Origin: Salinilacustrithrix sp034522155
GTDB taxonomy: Bacteria; Actinomycetota; Acidimicrobiia; Acidimicrobiales; Salinilacustritrichaceae
DNA: 64,000 nucleotides
Direction: 5' to 3'
Assembly (NCBI GenBank): GCA_034522155.1
Contig: JAXHLP010000003.1
Location: 124,001 to 188,000, forward strand
How positions within the stretch are numbered: the first letter of the stretch is position 1; every line of letters starts with the position of its first letter. The position numbers were made by a program, and so were the translations under genes. Positions 7,956 through 20,064 of the stretch are shown here, piece by piece. The notes beneath the pieces were generated by a model. That model saw only the letters and a list, made by a program, of their open reading frames with translations. It was not told where the DNA came from and made no database searches.

Positions 7956-8602
7956 CAGACCTTCACCCCTGCCTTCACGGCATCGCGGATGAGCACGGTC
8001 GAGTTCTTGGGCCCGGGGACCGAGCCCCGCACGAGCACGAGCTCACGCTCGGCGTCGGCCTCGACCACGGTGAGGTTGAGGGTCGTGACCCGTTCGTTTC
8101 CGGAACGACCGGGCATGAGCTTGCCGCGGAACACTCGAGACGGCGTGGCGGCCCCGCCGATCGCGCCGGGCTTGCGGTGGATCTTGTGGGCGCCGTGGCT
8201 GCTCGGCCCGCCGCTGAACCCGTGGCGCTTCATGGCACCGGTGAAGCCTTTGCCCTTCGACACACCGGTGACATCGACGAGATCGCCCGCCTCGAAGACG
8301 TCGGCGGCGATGCTCTGGCCGACCTCGTACTCGGTGACGTCGTCGAGGCGCAGCTCGACGAGCTCGACCCCGGCGTCGACGCCGGCAGCGGAGAAGTGGC
8401 CCGCTTCCGGCATGGTGAGCTTGCGCGGGTCGCGCTGGCCGAAGGTGACCTGCAGGGCGCTGTACCCGTCCCGCTCGGGGGTCTTGATCTGGACGACACG
8501 GCAAGGCTGGACGCGCAGGACCGTGACCGGGACGATCTGCCCGTCCTCGTTCCAGACCTGCGTCATTCCCACCTTGGTGGCGACGATGGATTTCGTGGCC
8601 AT
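7955..8602 (-). CDS. rplC: 50S ribosomal protein L3
   Basis: L3 initiates 50S assembly and reaches the peptidyl transferase centre. The product is 215 residues. It starts MATKSIVATKVGMTQVW and contains the L3 signature FTGAMKRHGFSGGPSSHGAH with the conserved Gln/Gly-rich extension. It is the first gene of its transcription unit here. Normally rpsJ lies directly upstream, but here the upstream DNA holds a promoter-like site and plus-strand genes, so rplC probably has its own promoter. Confidence 0.98.
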   Translation of the reverse strand: MATKSIVATKVGMTQVWNEDGQIVPVTVLRVQPCRVVQIKTPERDGYSALQVTFGQRDPRKLTMPEAGHFSAAGVDAGVELVELRLDDVTEYEVGQSIAADVFEAGDLVDVTGVSKGKGFTGAMKRHGFSGGPSSHGAHKIHRKPGAIGGAATPSRVFRGKLMPGRSGNERVTTLNLTVVEADAERELVLVRGSVPGPKNSTVLIRDAVKAGVKV

Positions 8603-8625
8603 GTCGGCGTGTCCTTCTTCACGCG

Positions 8626-8661
8626 AGCGCTCCGCAGGGCACGAGGGCCCAGCGGAGCGCT
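8626..8661 (-). promoter_or_regulatory. Leader hairpin upstream of rplC
   Basis: A 10-base perfect stem, AGCGCTCCGC paired with GCGGAGCGCT, ends about 24 bases before the rplC start codon, inside the presumed 5' leader of the rplC operon. Ribosomal operons often carry leader structures that bind one of their own proteins. The element could do that, or it could belong to the GC-rich hairpin repeats found elsewhere in the window. No sequence match to a named leader motif is claimed. Confidence 0.4.
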
Positions 8662-8769
8662 GGTTTCAGTTGTGCCGCACGGTTCCCGAGCCGGTGTGGG
8701 CCGGGCCTGCGCGGGCCTCGATTGCAGAATCAACGCTCCCGGGTCAGTGGCCCGGGGCACGAAGATGAA

Positions 8770-8799
8770 ACGATAGCGGGATCCGGTGAAAACGTCCAA
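8770..8799 (-). promoter_or_regulatory. Candidate sigma-70-type promoter for rplC operon
   Basis: On the minus strand, TTGGAC (8799-8794) is followed after 18 bases by TATCGT (8775-8770), a good -35/-10 pair. It lies about 170 bases before the rplC start. The rest of the 334-base stretch 8603-8936 holds no convincing gene on either strand. A promoter is expected here because rpsJ, the usual upstream partner, is cut off by plus-strand genes. The site is read by eye only. Confidence 0.5.
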
Positions 8800-8936
8800 T
8801 GCGACACGGTCGTGGGCCTCGGTGGGCACCGTGGCCCGTCGCGCACCTCCCGGATCGACCCGGATCGTCACCATATCGAGACGAATCGTCACATCGATGC
8901 AACCCGTCCACAATCTGGGCTCGCCATGGTGGGGCC

Positions 8937-9110
8937 ATGGTCATCGACGGCACATCCGAACACGTGCACATGGAGGGCATGGCGGCTGATCACCCCGAGT
9001 GGACGGTCGACCGCCGGGCGGACACCTTCGACGCCGATGCCCTCGAGCGAGCCATGCTCGAGGCACGTCGGTCGGCCTATTCCGAACTGGCCGATCTCGA
9101 CGCCGCGTAG
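8937..9110 (+). CDS. Small hypothetical protein, 57 residues
   Basis: I do not recognise this product. The ATG at 8937 opens 57 codons with an acidic and Ala-rich sequence containing HVHMEGMAADHPEWTVDRRAD and ending YSELADLDAA. There is no signal peptide or membrane segment. Support for a real gene comes from context: it is followed 25 bases later by a perfect intrinsic terminator on the same strand, and it lies upstream of prmA in a spot where minus-strand genes would be expected. It may be a spurious frame. Confidence 0.45.
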   Translation: MVIDGTSEHVHMEGMAADHPEWTVDRRADTFDADALERAMLEARRSAYSELADLDAA

Positions 9111-9134
9111 CTCGCCGCCCACCTGGCGCCCCGA

Positions 9135-9170
9135 GATGCCCGACCCCCGGGGGGAGGTCGGGCATCTTTT
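9135..9170 (+). terminator. Rho-independent terminator
   Basis: An 11-base perfect stem, GATGCCCGACC (9135-9145) with GGTCGGGCATC (9156-9166), is followed at once by TTTT. This is the only hairpin-plus-T-tract terminator clearly visible in this part of the window. It faces the plus strand and ends the transcript of the small ORF at 8937-9110. Only 32 bases separate it from the prmA start. Confidence 0.8.
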
Positions 9171-9202
9171 GGTCCGGGCGGTCGAGCGCCCACACTGAAC
9201 GC

Positions 9203-9928
9203 GTGCGCCTGATCGCGATCGACCTCGGCGACGCAGACCCGGAGCTGGTGGCCGACCGGTGCTGGCAGGCCGGCGCCGCCGGCATCTGGGAGCGCGACGA
9301 CGCGCTGCGGGTCGGGGTCGAGGACGAGGTCCTGGCGGACTTCCTCGCGGCCGTGACCGACCTCGACCCGGCCGAGGTGACCGAGGTCGAGGCGGTCGAG
9401 CTCGCCGGCCAGGCGGTCACGGTCCCGATGCAGGGCCGGGACGTCGAGCTGTGGGTGCCGCCCACCGTGTTCGGCGACGGCTCCCACCCGACCACGACCA
9501 CCTGCCTCGAGCTGCTCGACGGTCTGGTCGCGCCGGGCGACGACGTCCTCGACGTCGGCTGCGGCTCGGGTGCGTTGGCAATCGCCGCCGCCCTGGCCGG
9601 CGGGGTGGTGACGGCCATCGACATCGACGAGGCCGCGGTCCAGGCAACCCATGACAACGCCGTCCGCAACGACGTGGCGCTCACCGTCTCGTCCACCCCG
9701 CTGGCCGACATCGTCGCCGACTTCGACGTGGTCATCGCCAACCTCACTGCGGGAGCCGTATCACCGCTGCTCGGTGACCTGCGCCGGCGCACGCGCCCCG
9801 GCGGTCACCTGATCGTGTCGGGCCTGCTTCACGACCAGTGGCCCGACGTCCGCGACGAGCTCGGCGGCGACGTGGTCGACGAACGCGAGGCCGACGGCTG
9901 GCTGACCGCCCTCCTCCACATGCCGTGA
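9203..9928 (+). CDS. prmA: Ribosomal protein L11 methyltransferase-like protein
   Basis: PrmA methylates L11 using S-adenosylmethionine. The C-terminal two thirds match a class I methyltransferase of the PrmA family: SHPTTTTCLELLDGL, motif I DVGCGSGALAIAAALAG near residue 117, AIDIDEAAV as the acidic strand end, and VIANLTAG in place of the NILA-type catalytic motif, then RPGGHLIVSG. The 241 residues are shorter than the usual 290, so the N-terminal substrate-recognition domain is reduced. GTG 9203 is the start because the upstream frame runs through the terminator. It splits rpsJ from rplC on the opposite strand. Confidence 0.8.
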   Translation: MRLIAIDLGDADPELVADRCWQAGAAGIWERDDALRVGVEDEVLADFLAAVTDLDPAEVTEVEAVELAGQAVTVPMQGRDVELWVPPTVFGDGSHPTTTTCLELLDGLVAPGDDVLDVGCGSGALAIAAALAGGVVTAIDIDEAAVQATHDNAVRNDVALTVSSTPLADIVADFDVVIANLTAGAVSPLLGDLRRRTRPGGHLIVSGLLHDQWPDVRDELGGDVVDEREADGWLTALLHMP

Positions 9929-9959
9929 CCGCAGTTCGCAGCAGCAGCGGCCCAGCGGG

Positions 9960-10022
9960 GAGTTGTGAGGCGCAGCCGAACAACTCCAGAAGCGAGGAGG
10001 CCCGCCAGGGCCGACGAGCGGC
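9960..10022 (-). repeat. Family A stop-proximal double-hairpin repeat at rpsJ end
   Basis: Read on the minus strand, the element starts at the rpsJ stop codon TAG and continues CCGCTCGTC. It then has a GGCCC/GGGCC hairpin with loop TGGC and the stem GAGTTGT/ACAACTC enclosing TCGGCTGCGCCTC. Its far end abuts the convergent prmA gene. This copy is among the cleanest and is used here as the reference. It may terminate rpsJ transcription, although no T-tract follows. Confidence 0.85.
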
Positions 10023-10342
10023 TAGATCTGCTGGATCTTGATCTCGATGTCGACGCCGGCCGGCAGTTCGATGCGCTGGAGCGAATCGACCGTCTTGGCC
10101 GTGGGCTCGAGGATGTCGAGCAGCCGCTTGTGGATCCGCATCTCGAAGTGCTCGCGGCTGTCCTTGTCCTTGTGCGGCGAGCGGATGACGGTGAAGCGGT
10201 GCTTCTCGGTGGGCAACGGGATCGGGCCCCGGACGACGGCCTGGGTACGGGTCACGGTCTCGACGATCTTCTTCGTCGAGGTGTCGATGACCTCGTGGTC
10301 GTACGCCTTCAGGCGGATGCGGATCTTCTGCTTGTCGGCCAT
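10022..10342 (-). CDS. rpsJ: 30S ribosomal protein S10
   Basis: S10 is in the 30S head and, with NusB, also takes part in antitermination. The 106-residue product matches the family closely, from KIRIRLKAYDHEVIDTST to the C-terminal RIELPAGVDIEIKIQQI. It follows tuf by about 200 bases that are filled with repeats. It is followed by the family A repeat and then convergent prmA, not by rplC, so here it ends its transcription unit. Confidence 0.98.
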   Translation of the reverse strand: MADKQKIRIRLKAYDHEVIDTSTKKIVETVTRTQAVVRGPIPLPTEKHRFTVIRSPHKDKDSREHFEMRIHKRLLDILEPTAKTVDSLQRIELPAGVDIEIKIQQI

Positions 10343-10549
10343 GACGACGGTGGGACCTTCTGTCTCGGGACTCGATTGTCAAATTGCCTGCGAACCCGGC
10401 GGGTTCGCCGTGCGCGGACGAGGCGCCGGCACGAGCTCCACACGCTACTCGCGACCGACGCCTCGGCCAATTGCGGGGAGACGAATGCGGAGCTTGCGGA
10501 GCATTCGTCAACGACCCCGGAGCTCGCCGTGCGAGCGCAGGGTTCGCGG
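10343..10549 (-). repeat. Repeat-filled gap between tuf copy 1 and rpsJ, with family B element
   Basis: This 207-base gap holds no gene. It contains the inverted repeat GCGAACCC/GGGTTCGC near 10390 and a family B element at 10480-10509, where GACGAATGC pairs with GCATTCGTC across a 12-base loop. Close to the tuf stop lies another short GC-rich repeat with GAGCTCGCCGTGCGAGC. The rpsJ ribosome binding site is at the low-coordinate end. Family B relatives lie at 26269 and 33696, and a composite copy at 63060. Confidence 0.65.
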
Positions 10550-11737
10550 CTACTGCAGGATCTTGGTGACGCGGCCGGCGCCGACGGTGCGGCCACCCTC
10601 ACGGATCGCGAACCGCAACCCCTCGTCCATCGCGATCGGCGCGATCAACTCCACCGTCATGTCCGTGTTGTCACCCGGCATGCACATCTCCGTGCCCTCG
10701 GGCAACTCGATCGACCCGGTGATGTCCGTCGTCCGGAAGAAGAACTGCGGCCGATAGTTCGAAAAGAACGGCTTGTGCCGGCCACCCTCATCCTTGGTCA
10801 GGATGTACACCGTCGCCTCGAAGCTCGTGTGCGGCGTGATGCTGCCCGGTGCGCACAACACCTGGCCACGCTCCACCCCGTCCTTTTCGATCCCACGAAG
10901 CAACGCACCGATGTTGTCCCCCGCCTGACCCTCATCGAGGATCTTGCGGAACATCTCCACACCCGTACACGTCGTCTTCGTCGTGTTCCGGATCCCCACG
11001 ATCTCGATGTCATCACCAACGTGGATCACACCCTGCTCCACCTTGCCGGTCACCACCGTGCCCCGACCCTGAATCGAGAACACATCCTCGATCGGCATCA
11101 AGAACGGCTTGTCCAGATCACGCTCCGGCTCCGGCACGAACTCATCCACCGACCGCATCAGCTCCATCACCTGATCACCAGCAGCCTCATCACCCTCCAA
11201 CGCCTGCAACGCCGAGACCGCCACCACCGGCACATCGTCCCCATCGAAATCCTGGTCAGACAGAAGCTCACGCACCTCCATCTCCACCAACTCCAACAAC
11301 TCCTCGTCATCGACCATGTCCACCTTGTTCAAGGCAACCACGATCGCCGGCACCCCCACCTGACGAGCAAGAAGCACATGCTCACGCGTCTGCGGCATCG
11401 GACCATCCGTGGCCGCCACCACCAGAATCGCCCCATCCACCTGCGCCGCACCCGTGATCATGTTCTTGATGTAATCCGCATGCCCCGGCATATCCACATG
11501 CGCATAATGCCGACCCTCGGACTCATACTCGATATGAGCCACATTGATCGTGATCCCCCGCTCCTTCTCCTCCGGCGCCTTGTCGATCAAATCAAACGAC
11601 GTCGCGTTGTTCCCCTCGACACGCTCCGACAACACCCGAGAAATCGCCGCCGTCAACGTCGTCTTCCCATGATCGATATGCCCCATCGTCCCGATATTGA
11701 CGTGCGGCTTGGACCGATCGAACTTCTCCTTGGCCAT
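10550..11737 (-). CDS. tuf: Elongation factor Tu, copy 1
   Basis: EF-Tu brings aminoacyl-tRNA to the ribosome as a GTP complex. The 395-residue product has the G-domain motifs GHIDHGKTT, DMPGHADY and NKVDMVDD in the first 140 residues, then domains II and III. It follows fusA in the classical str operon order. A second copy at 29510-30697 is nearly identical at the DNA level: four base differences in about 1,200, all between 10919 and 10942, causing one Ile/Leu change. Identity stops exactly at the stop codon. Confidence 0.99.
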   Translation of the reverse strand: MAKEKFDRSKPHVNIGTMGHIDHGKTTLTAAISRVLSERVEGNNATSFDLIDKAPEEKERGITINVAHIEYESEGRHYAHVDMPGHADYIKNMITGAAQVDGAILVVAATDGPMPQTREHVLLARQVGVPAIVVALNKVDMVDDEELLELVEMEVRELLSDQDFDGDDVPVVAVSALQALEGDEAAGDQVMELMRSVDEFVPEPERDLDKPFLMPIEDVFSIQGRGTVVTGKVEQGVIHVGDDIEIVGIRNTTKTTCTGVEMFRKILDEGQAGDNIGALLRGIEKDGVERGQVLCAPGSITPHTSFEATVYILTKDEGGRHKPFFSNYRPQFFFRTTDITGSIELPEGTEMCMPGDNTDMTVELIAPIAMDEGLRFAIREGGRTVGAGRVTKILQ

Positions 11738-11799
11738 GGTGTTGCCTTTCTGAGGTGTCTTGCTTGAGAAACGGTTGGGTAGGTCTTGTCTGGAGCGGC

Positions 11800-11854
11800 A
11801 CCGATGCGGAGCATCGGTCGGAGAACCCGCCAGGCCCCGCAGGGCCTGGCGGTT
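11800..11854 (-). repeat. Paired hairpins in fusA-tuf gap
   Basis: Directly after the fusA stop on the minus strand comes a long GC-rich hairpin (about 11823-11854) with GCCAGGCCC paired to GGGCCTGGC. Then follows the perfect inverted repeat ACCGATGC-GGA-GCATCGGT at 11800-11818. The second has the same ATGC-GGA-GCAT centre as family B elsewhere but different outer stem bases. They may act as a partial terminator or processing site between fusA and tuf. Confidence 0.6.
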
Positions 11855-13945
<2,091 letters not shown>

Positions 13946-14058
13946 TGCTGTGTCTCTCGGCTGGAGGGTCTCTCAGATGAAAACGACCGGCCCGTTCCCT
14001 GGGGCAGGACCCGATCGGTCCGGGCCGTGGCGACCCGCGGCGTGGTTGACGGGCGGGG

Positions 14059-14529
14059 CTACCAGCGGTAGTGGGCGAAGGCCTTGTTGGAGTCGGCCAT
14101 CTTGTGCATGTCCTCGCGGCGCTTGACCGCGGCCCCGAGCCCGTTGGAGGCGTCGAGGATCTCGTTGGCGAGGCGATCGGCCATCGACCGTTCGCGACGT
14201 TCGCGGGAATAGGTGACGAGCCAACGTATGGCCAGCGTGGTGGCCCGGCGGGGCCGGACCTCGACGGGTACCTGGTAGGTGGCGCCACCGACGCGGCGGC
14301 TCTTGACCTCGAGCTGGGGCTTGATGTTCTCCAACGCGCGCTTGAGCGTCGACACCGGCTCGGCGCCGGTCTTGTTCTCGACGATGCTCATCGCGTCGTA
14401 GACGATGCGCTCGGCGGTGGAACGCTTGCCCGCCTGCAGGATCTTGTTGGTCAGCTGCGTGACGAGCGTGGAGTCGTAGATGGCGTCGGGCTTGATCTCG
14501 CGACGCGGTGCGGGTCCCTTGCGAGGCAT
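14059..14529 (-). CDS. rpsG: 30S ribosomal protein S7
   Basis: S7 nucleates assembly of the 30S head and lies at the mRNA exit. ATG 14529 gives 156 residues, the standard bacterial length, starting MPRKGPAPRREIKPDAIYDS and ending SNKAFAHYRW. A longer upstream frame overlaps rpsL and is rejected. The ATG follows the rpsL stop by one base, showing tight coupling. Confidence 0.98.
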   Translation of the reverse strand: MPRKGPAPRREIKPDAIYDSTLVTQLTNKILQAGKRSTAERIVYDAMSIVENKTGAEPVSTLKRALENIKPQLEVKSRRVGGATYQVPVEVRPRRATTLAIRWLVTYSRERRERSMADRLANEILDASNGLGAAVKRREDMHKMADSNKAFAHYRW

Positions 14530-14530
14530 C

Positions 14531-14902
14531 TCAGGCGTCCTTCTTCGCGCCGTAGCGGCTACGGGCCTGCTTGCGGTCACGGACGCCCGAGGTGTCGAGC
14601 GAACCGCGGATGATCTTGTAGCGGACGCCCGGCACGTCCTTCACACGGCCACCACGCACGAGCACGATGGAGTGCTCCTGCAGGTTGTGGCCCTCGCCGG
14701 GGATGTAGGCGGTGACCTCGATGCCCGACGTGAGCCGGACACGAGCCACCTTGCGCAACGCCGAGTTCGGCTTCTTCGGCGTCACCGTGAACACGCGCGT
14801 GCACACACCGCGGCGCTGCGGAGCGCCCTTGAGGGCGGGCGTCTTCGCCTTGGTGATCTTGGACTGCCGGCCGTTGCGGACCAGCTGTTGAATTGTGGGC
14901 AC
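14531..14902 (-). CDS. rpsL: 30S ribosomal protein S12
   Basis: S12 is at the decoding centre and determines streptomycin sensitivity. The 123-residue product matches the family throughout. The two resistance hot spots look wild type: TPKKPNSALRK with Lys43, and GGRVKDVPGVRY with the second lysine kept. No streptomycin-resistance change is therefore visible. It is the first gene of the str operon, and a promoter-like site lies about 90 bases upstream. Confidence 0.98.
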   Translation of the reverse strand: MPTIQQLVRNGRQSKITKAKTPALKGAPQRRGVCTRVFTVTPKKPNSALRKVARVRLTSGIEVTAYIPGEGHNLQEHSIVLVRGGRVKDVPGVRYKIIRGSLDTSGVRDRKQARSRYGAKKDA

Positions 14903-14982
14903 GGGTGTCCTCTAGGTACTGCGTTGCGGGTGCGAACGGATGGTCAGGCCAGTGCCGGCAGGGCGCGCTTGACCGACCTGGC

Positions 14983-15012
14983 ATGCTACGGCTCCCCCTC
15001 GCAGCGGCACAA
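14983..15012 (-). promoter_or_regulatory. Candidate promoter for rpsL-rpsG-fusA-tuf
   Basis: On the minus strand TTGTGC (15012-15007) is followed after 18 bases by TAGCAT (14988-14983). It lies about 80 bases before the rpsL ATG, the expected distance for a str operon promoter. It also lies between the divergent rpsL and enoyl-CoA hydratase genes, where a promoter is required. The assignment is by eye. Confidence 0.55.
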
Positions 15013-15044
15013 CCTGAGGGACCCGGGGACCGCCACATGCCAGC

Positions 15045-15800
15045 ATGCCACCCATGCCCGCGACCACGCTGCACACCGCCGACGGGGTGGCCACCATCAC
15101 CCTGGCCGACCCCGACAACCGCAATGCGCTGTCGACCTCGCTGGTCGGTTCGCTCGCCGAGCACCTGGCCGCGGCCCGGGCCGACGACGACGTCCGGGCC
15201 GTCGTGCTCACCAACGAAGGCAACACCTTCTGCGCCGGCGCCGACCTCAAGGCCGAACCCGGCGACCAGACCGGCGGGGTCGTGCCGGTGTTCGAGGCCA
15301 TCCTCGACTCGCCCACGCCGGTGATCGGCCGCGTGGCCGGTCACTGCATGGGCGGCGGGGTGGGCCTGGCGGCCGCGTGCGACATCTCGGTCATCACCGA
15401 GGACGCCGAGGTCGGCTTCACCGAGGTCCGCATCGGCGCCGCGCCCGCGATGATCTCGGTGATCGTGCTGCCCAAGCTCCGCCGGGCCGACGCGCTCGAG
15501 CTGTTCCTGTCGGGCGAGCGGATCAGCGCGGCCCGGGCCGTCGATGTCGGCCTGTTCAACCAGGCCACGCCGACCGAGGGCCTCGACGCGGCGGTCGACG
15601 AAGTGATCGCCAAAGTCGTGCGGGGCGGGCCGAATGCGCTGGCGGCCAGCAAGCGCCTCATCCGTGAGGTGCCCGAGCTCGACCGCGACGCCGCCTTCGC
15701 CATGACCCAGGAGCTGTCGGCTGGGTTGTTCGCCGCCGAGGAGGCCCAGCAGGGCATCGCCGCGTTCCGCGAGAAGCGGAGCGCCCCCTGGGTCCCGTGA
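15045..15800 (+). CDS. Enoyl-CoA hydratase/isomerase family protein
   Basis: Crotonase-fold enzymes hydrate or isomerise acyl-CoA thioesters, typically in fatty-acid beta-oxidation. The 251 residues contain the CoA/oxyanion-hole segment CAGADLKAEPGD near residue 66 and the second oxyanion motif GHCMGGGVGLAAACDI near 102. The usual catalytic glutamates of true hydratases are not obvious: the region ITEDAEVGFTEVRIG has a Glu near the expected second position. The exact reaction cannot be told. ATG 15054 is an alternative start. The gene is divergent from rpsL and convergent with rpoC. Confidence 0.85.
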   Translation: MPPMPATTLHTADGVATITLADPDNRNALSTSLVGSLAEHLAAARADDDVRAVVLTNEGNTFCAGADLKAEPGDQTGGVVPVFEAILDSPTPVIGRVAGHCMGGGVGLAAACDISVITEDAEVGFTEVRIGAAPAMISVIVLPKLRRADALELFLSGERISAARAVDVGLFNQATPTEGLDAAVDEVIAKVVRGGPNALAASKRLIREVPELDRDAAFAMTQELSAGLFAAEEAQQGIAAFREKRSAPWVP

Positions 15801-15801
15801 C

Positions 15802-15833
15802 GCGACGAGGGCCCCGCCGGAGCGGGACCCTCG
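15802..15833 (+). terminator. Hairpin after enoyl-CoA hydratase gene
   Basis: A long GC-rich inverted repeat, GACGAGGG(CCCC)GC against GCGGG(ACC)CTCGTC, starts 2-3 bases after the stop codon. It lacks a following T-tract but could still terminate or protect the transcript from the 3' end, as actinobacterial hairpins often do. Confidence 0.5.
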
Positions 15834-15850
15834 TCCGTGGTTTCGGCGGC

Positions 15851-15943
15851 GAGTTGTGAGGCCCCAACGAAAGCGATTCGGGCTTCGAGTCGTGAGGCCC
15901 CGCCGAACAACTCGGGGATCTGAGCTCGCTCCGCGAGCGAAGA
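15851..15943 (-). repeat. Degenerate family A repeat at rpoC end
   Basis: In minus-strand reading, the rpoC stop TGA is followed by the hairpin GCTCGC-GGA-GCGAGC and then GAGTTGTTCGGCGGGGCCTC with its partner ACGACTC, the second half of family A. A further truncated piece of the same motif follows (15851-15871). Thus rpoC shows the same stop-proximal arrangement as rpsJ and others, but with a different first hairpin. Confidence 0.7.
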
Positions 15944-19897
<3,954 letters not shown>

Positions 19898-19978
19898 GGT
19901 TTCGTTCCTCATTCGCTCGCTGGCGCTCGCTCTGTTCGAACGAGCCATCCGGGCGGCCTGCGGCCGCACTCACTTCTT

Positions 19979-20050
19979 GGTCGAGCTCACGACTGCGTCG
20001 AATCGCTCGACACCGAGGGGGCGCTTCGCTTGCCCCCTCGGGCTCCCCCC
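19979..20050 (-). repeat. Family C hairpin repeat between rpoB and rpoC
   Basis: This 72-base block (minus strand) matches 50853-50925 on the plus strand. Both start GGGGGGAGCCCGAGGGGG and CAAGCGAAGCG, with a CCGAGGGGG/CCCCCTCGG stem. Each has a second stem that differs in sequence but stays paired: GTCGAGC/GCTCGAC here and GTGGTGC/GCACCAC in the other copy. The whole rpoB-rpoC gap is 167 bases. In many actinobacteria it is much shorter. The repeat is transcribed with the operon. Confidence 0.85.
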
Positions 20051-20064
20051 GAAGGGCGAAGCCA

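Noticed and set aside
14531..14902. A streptomycin-resistance change in S12
   Set aside because: Both hot-spot lysines (in TPKKPNS and GGRVKDVPG) are present, so nothing suggests resistance.
19913..19969. RpoC start at 19969 or 19912
   Set aside because: GTG 19897 gives the conserved actinobacterial N-terminus and has AGGA at the right distance; the upstream residues match nothing and run into intergenic repeats.
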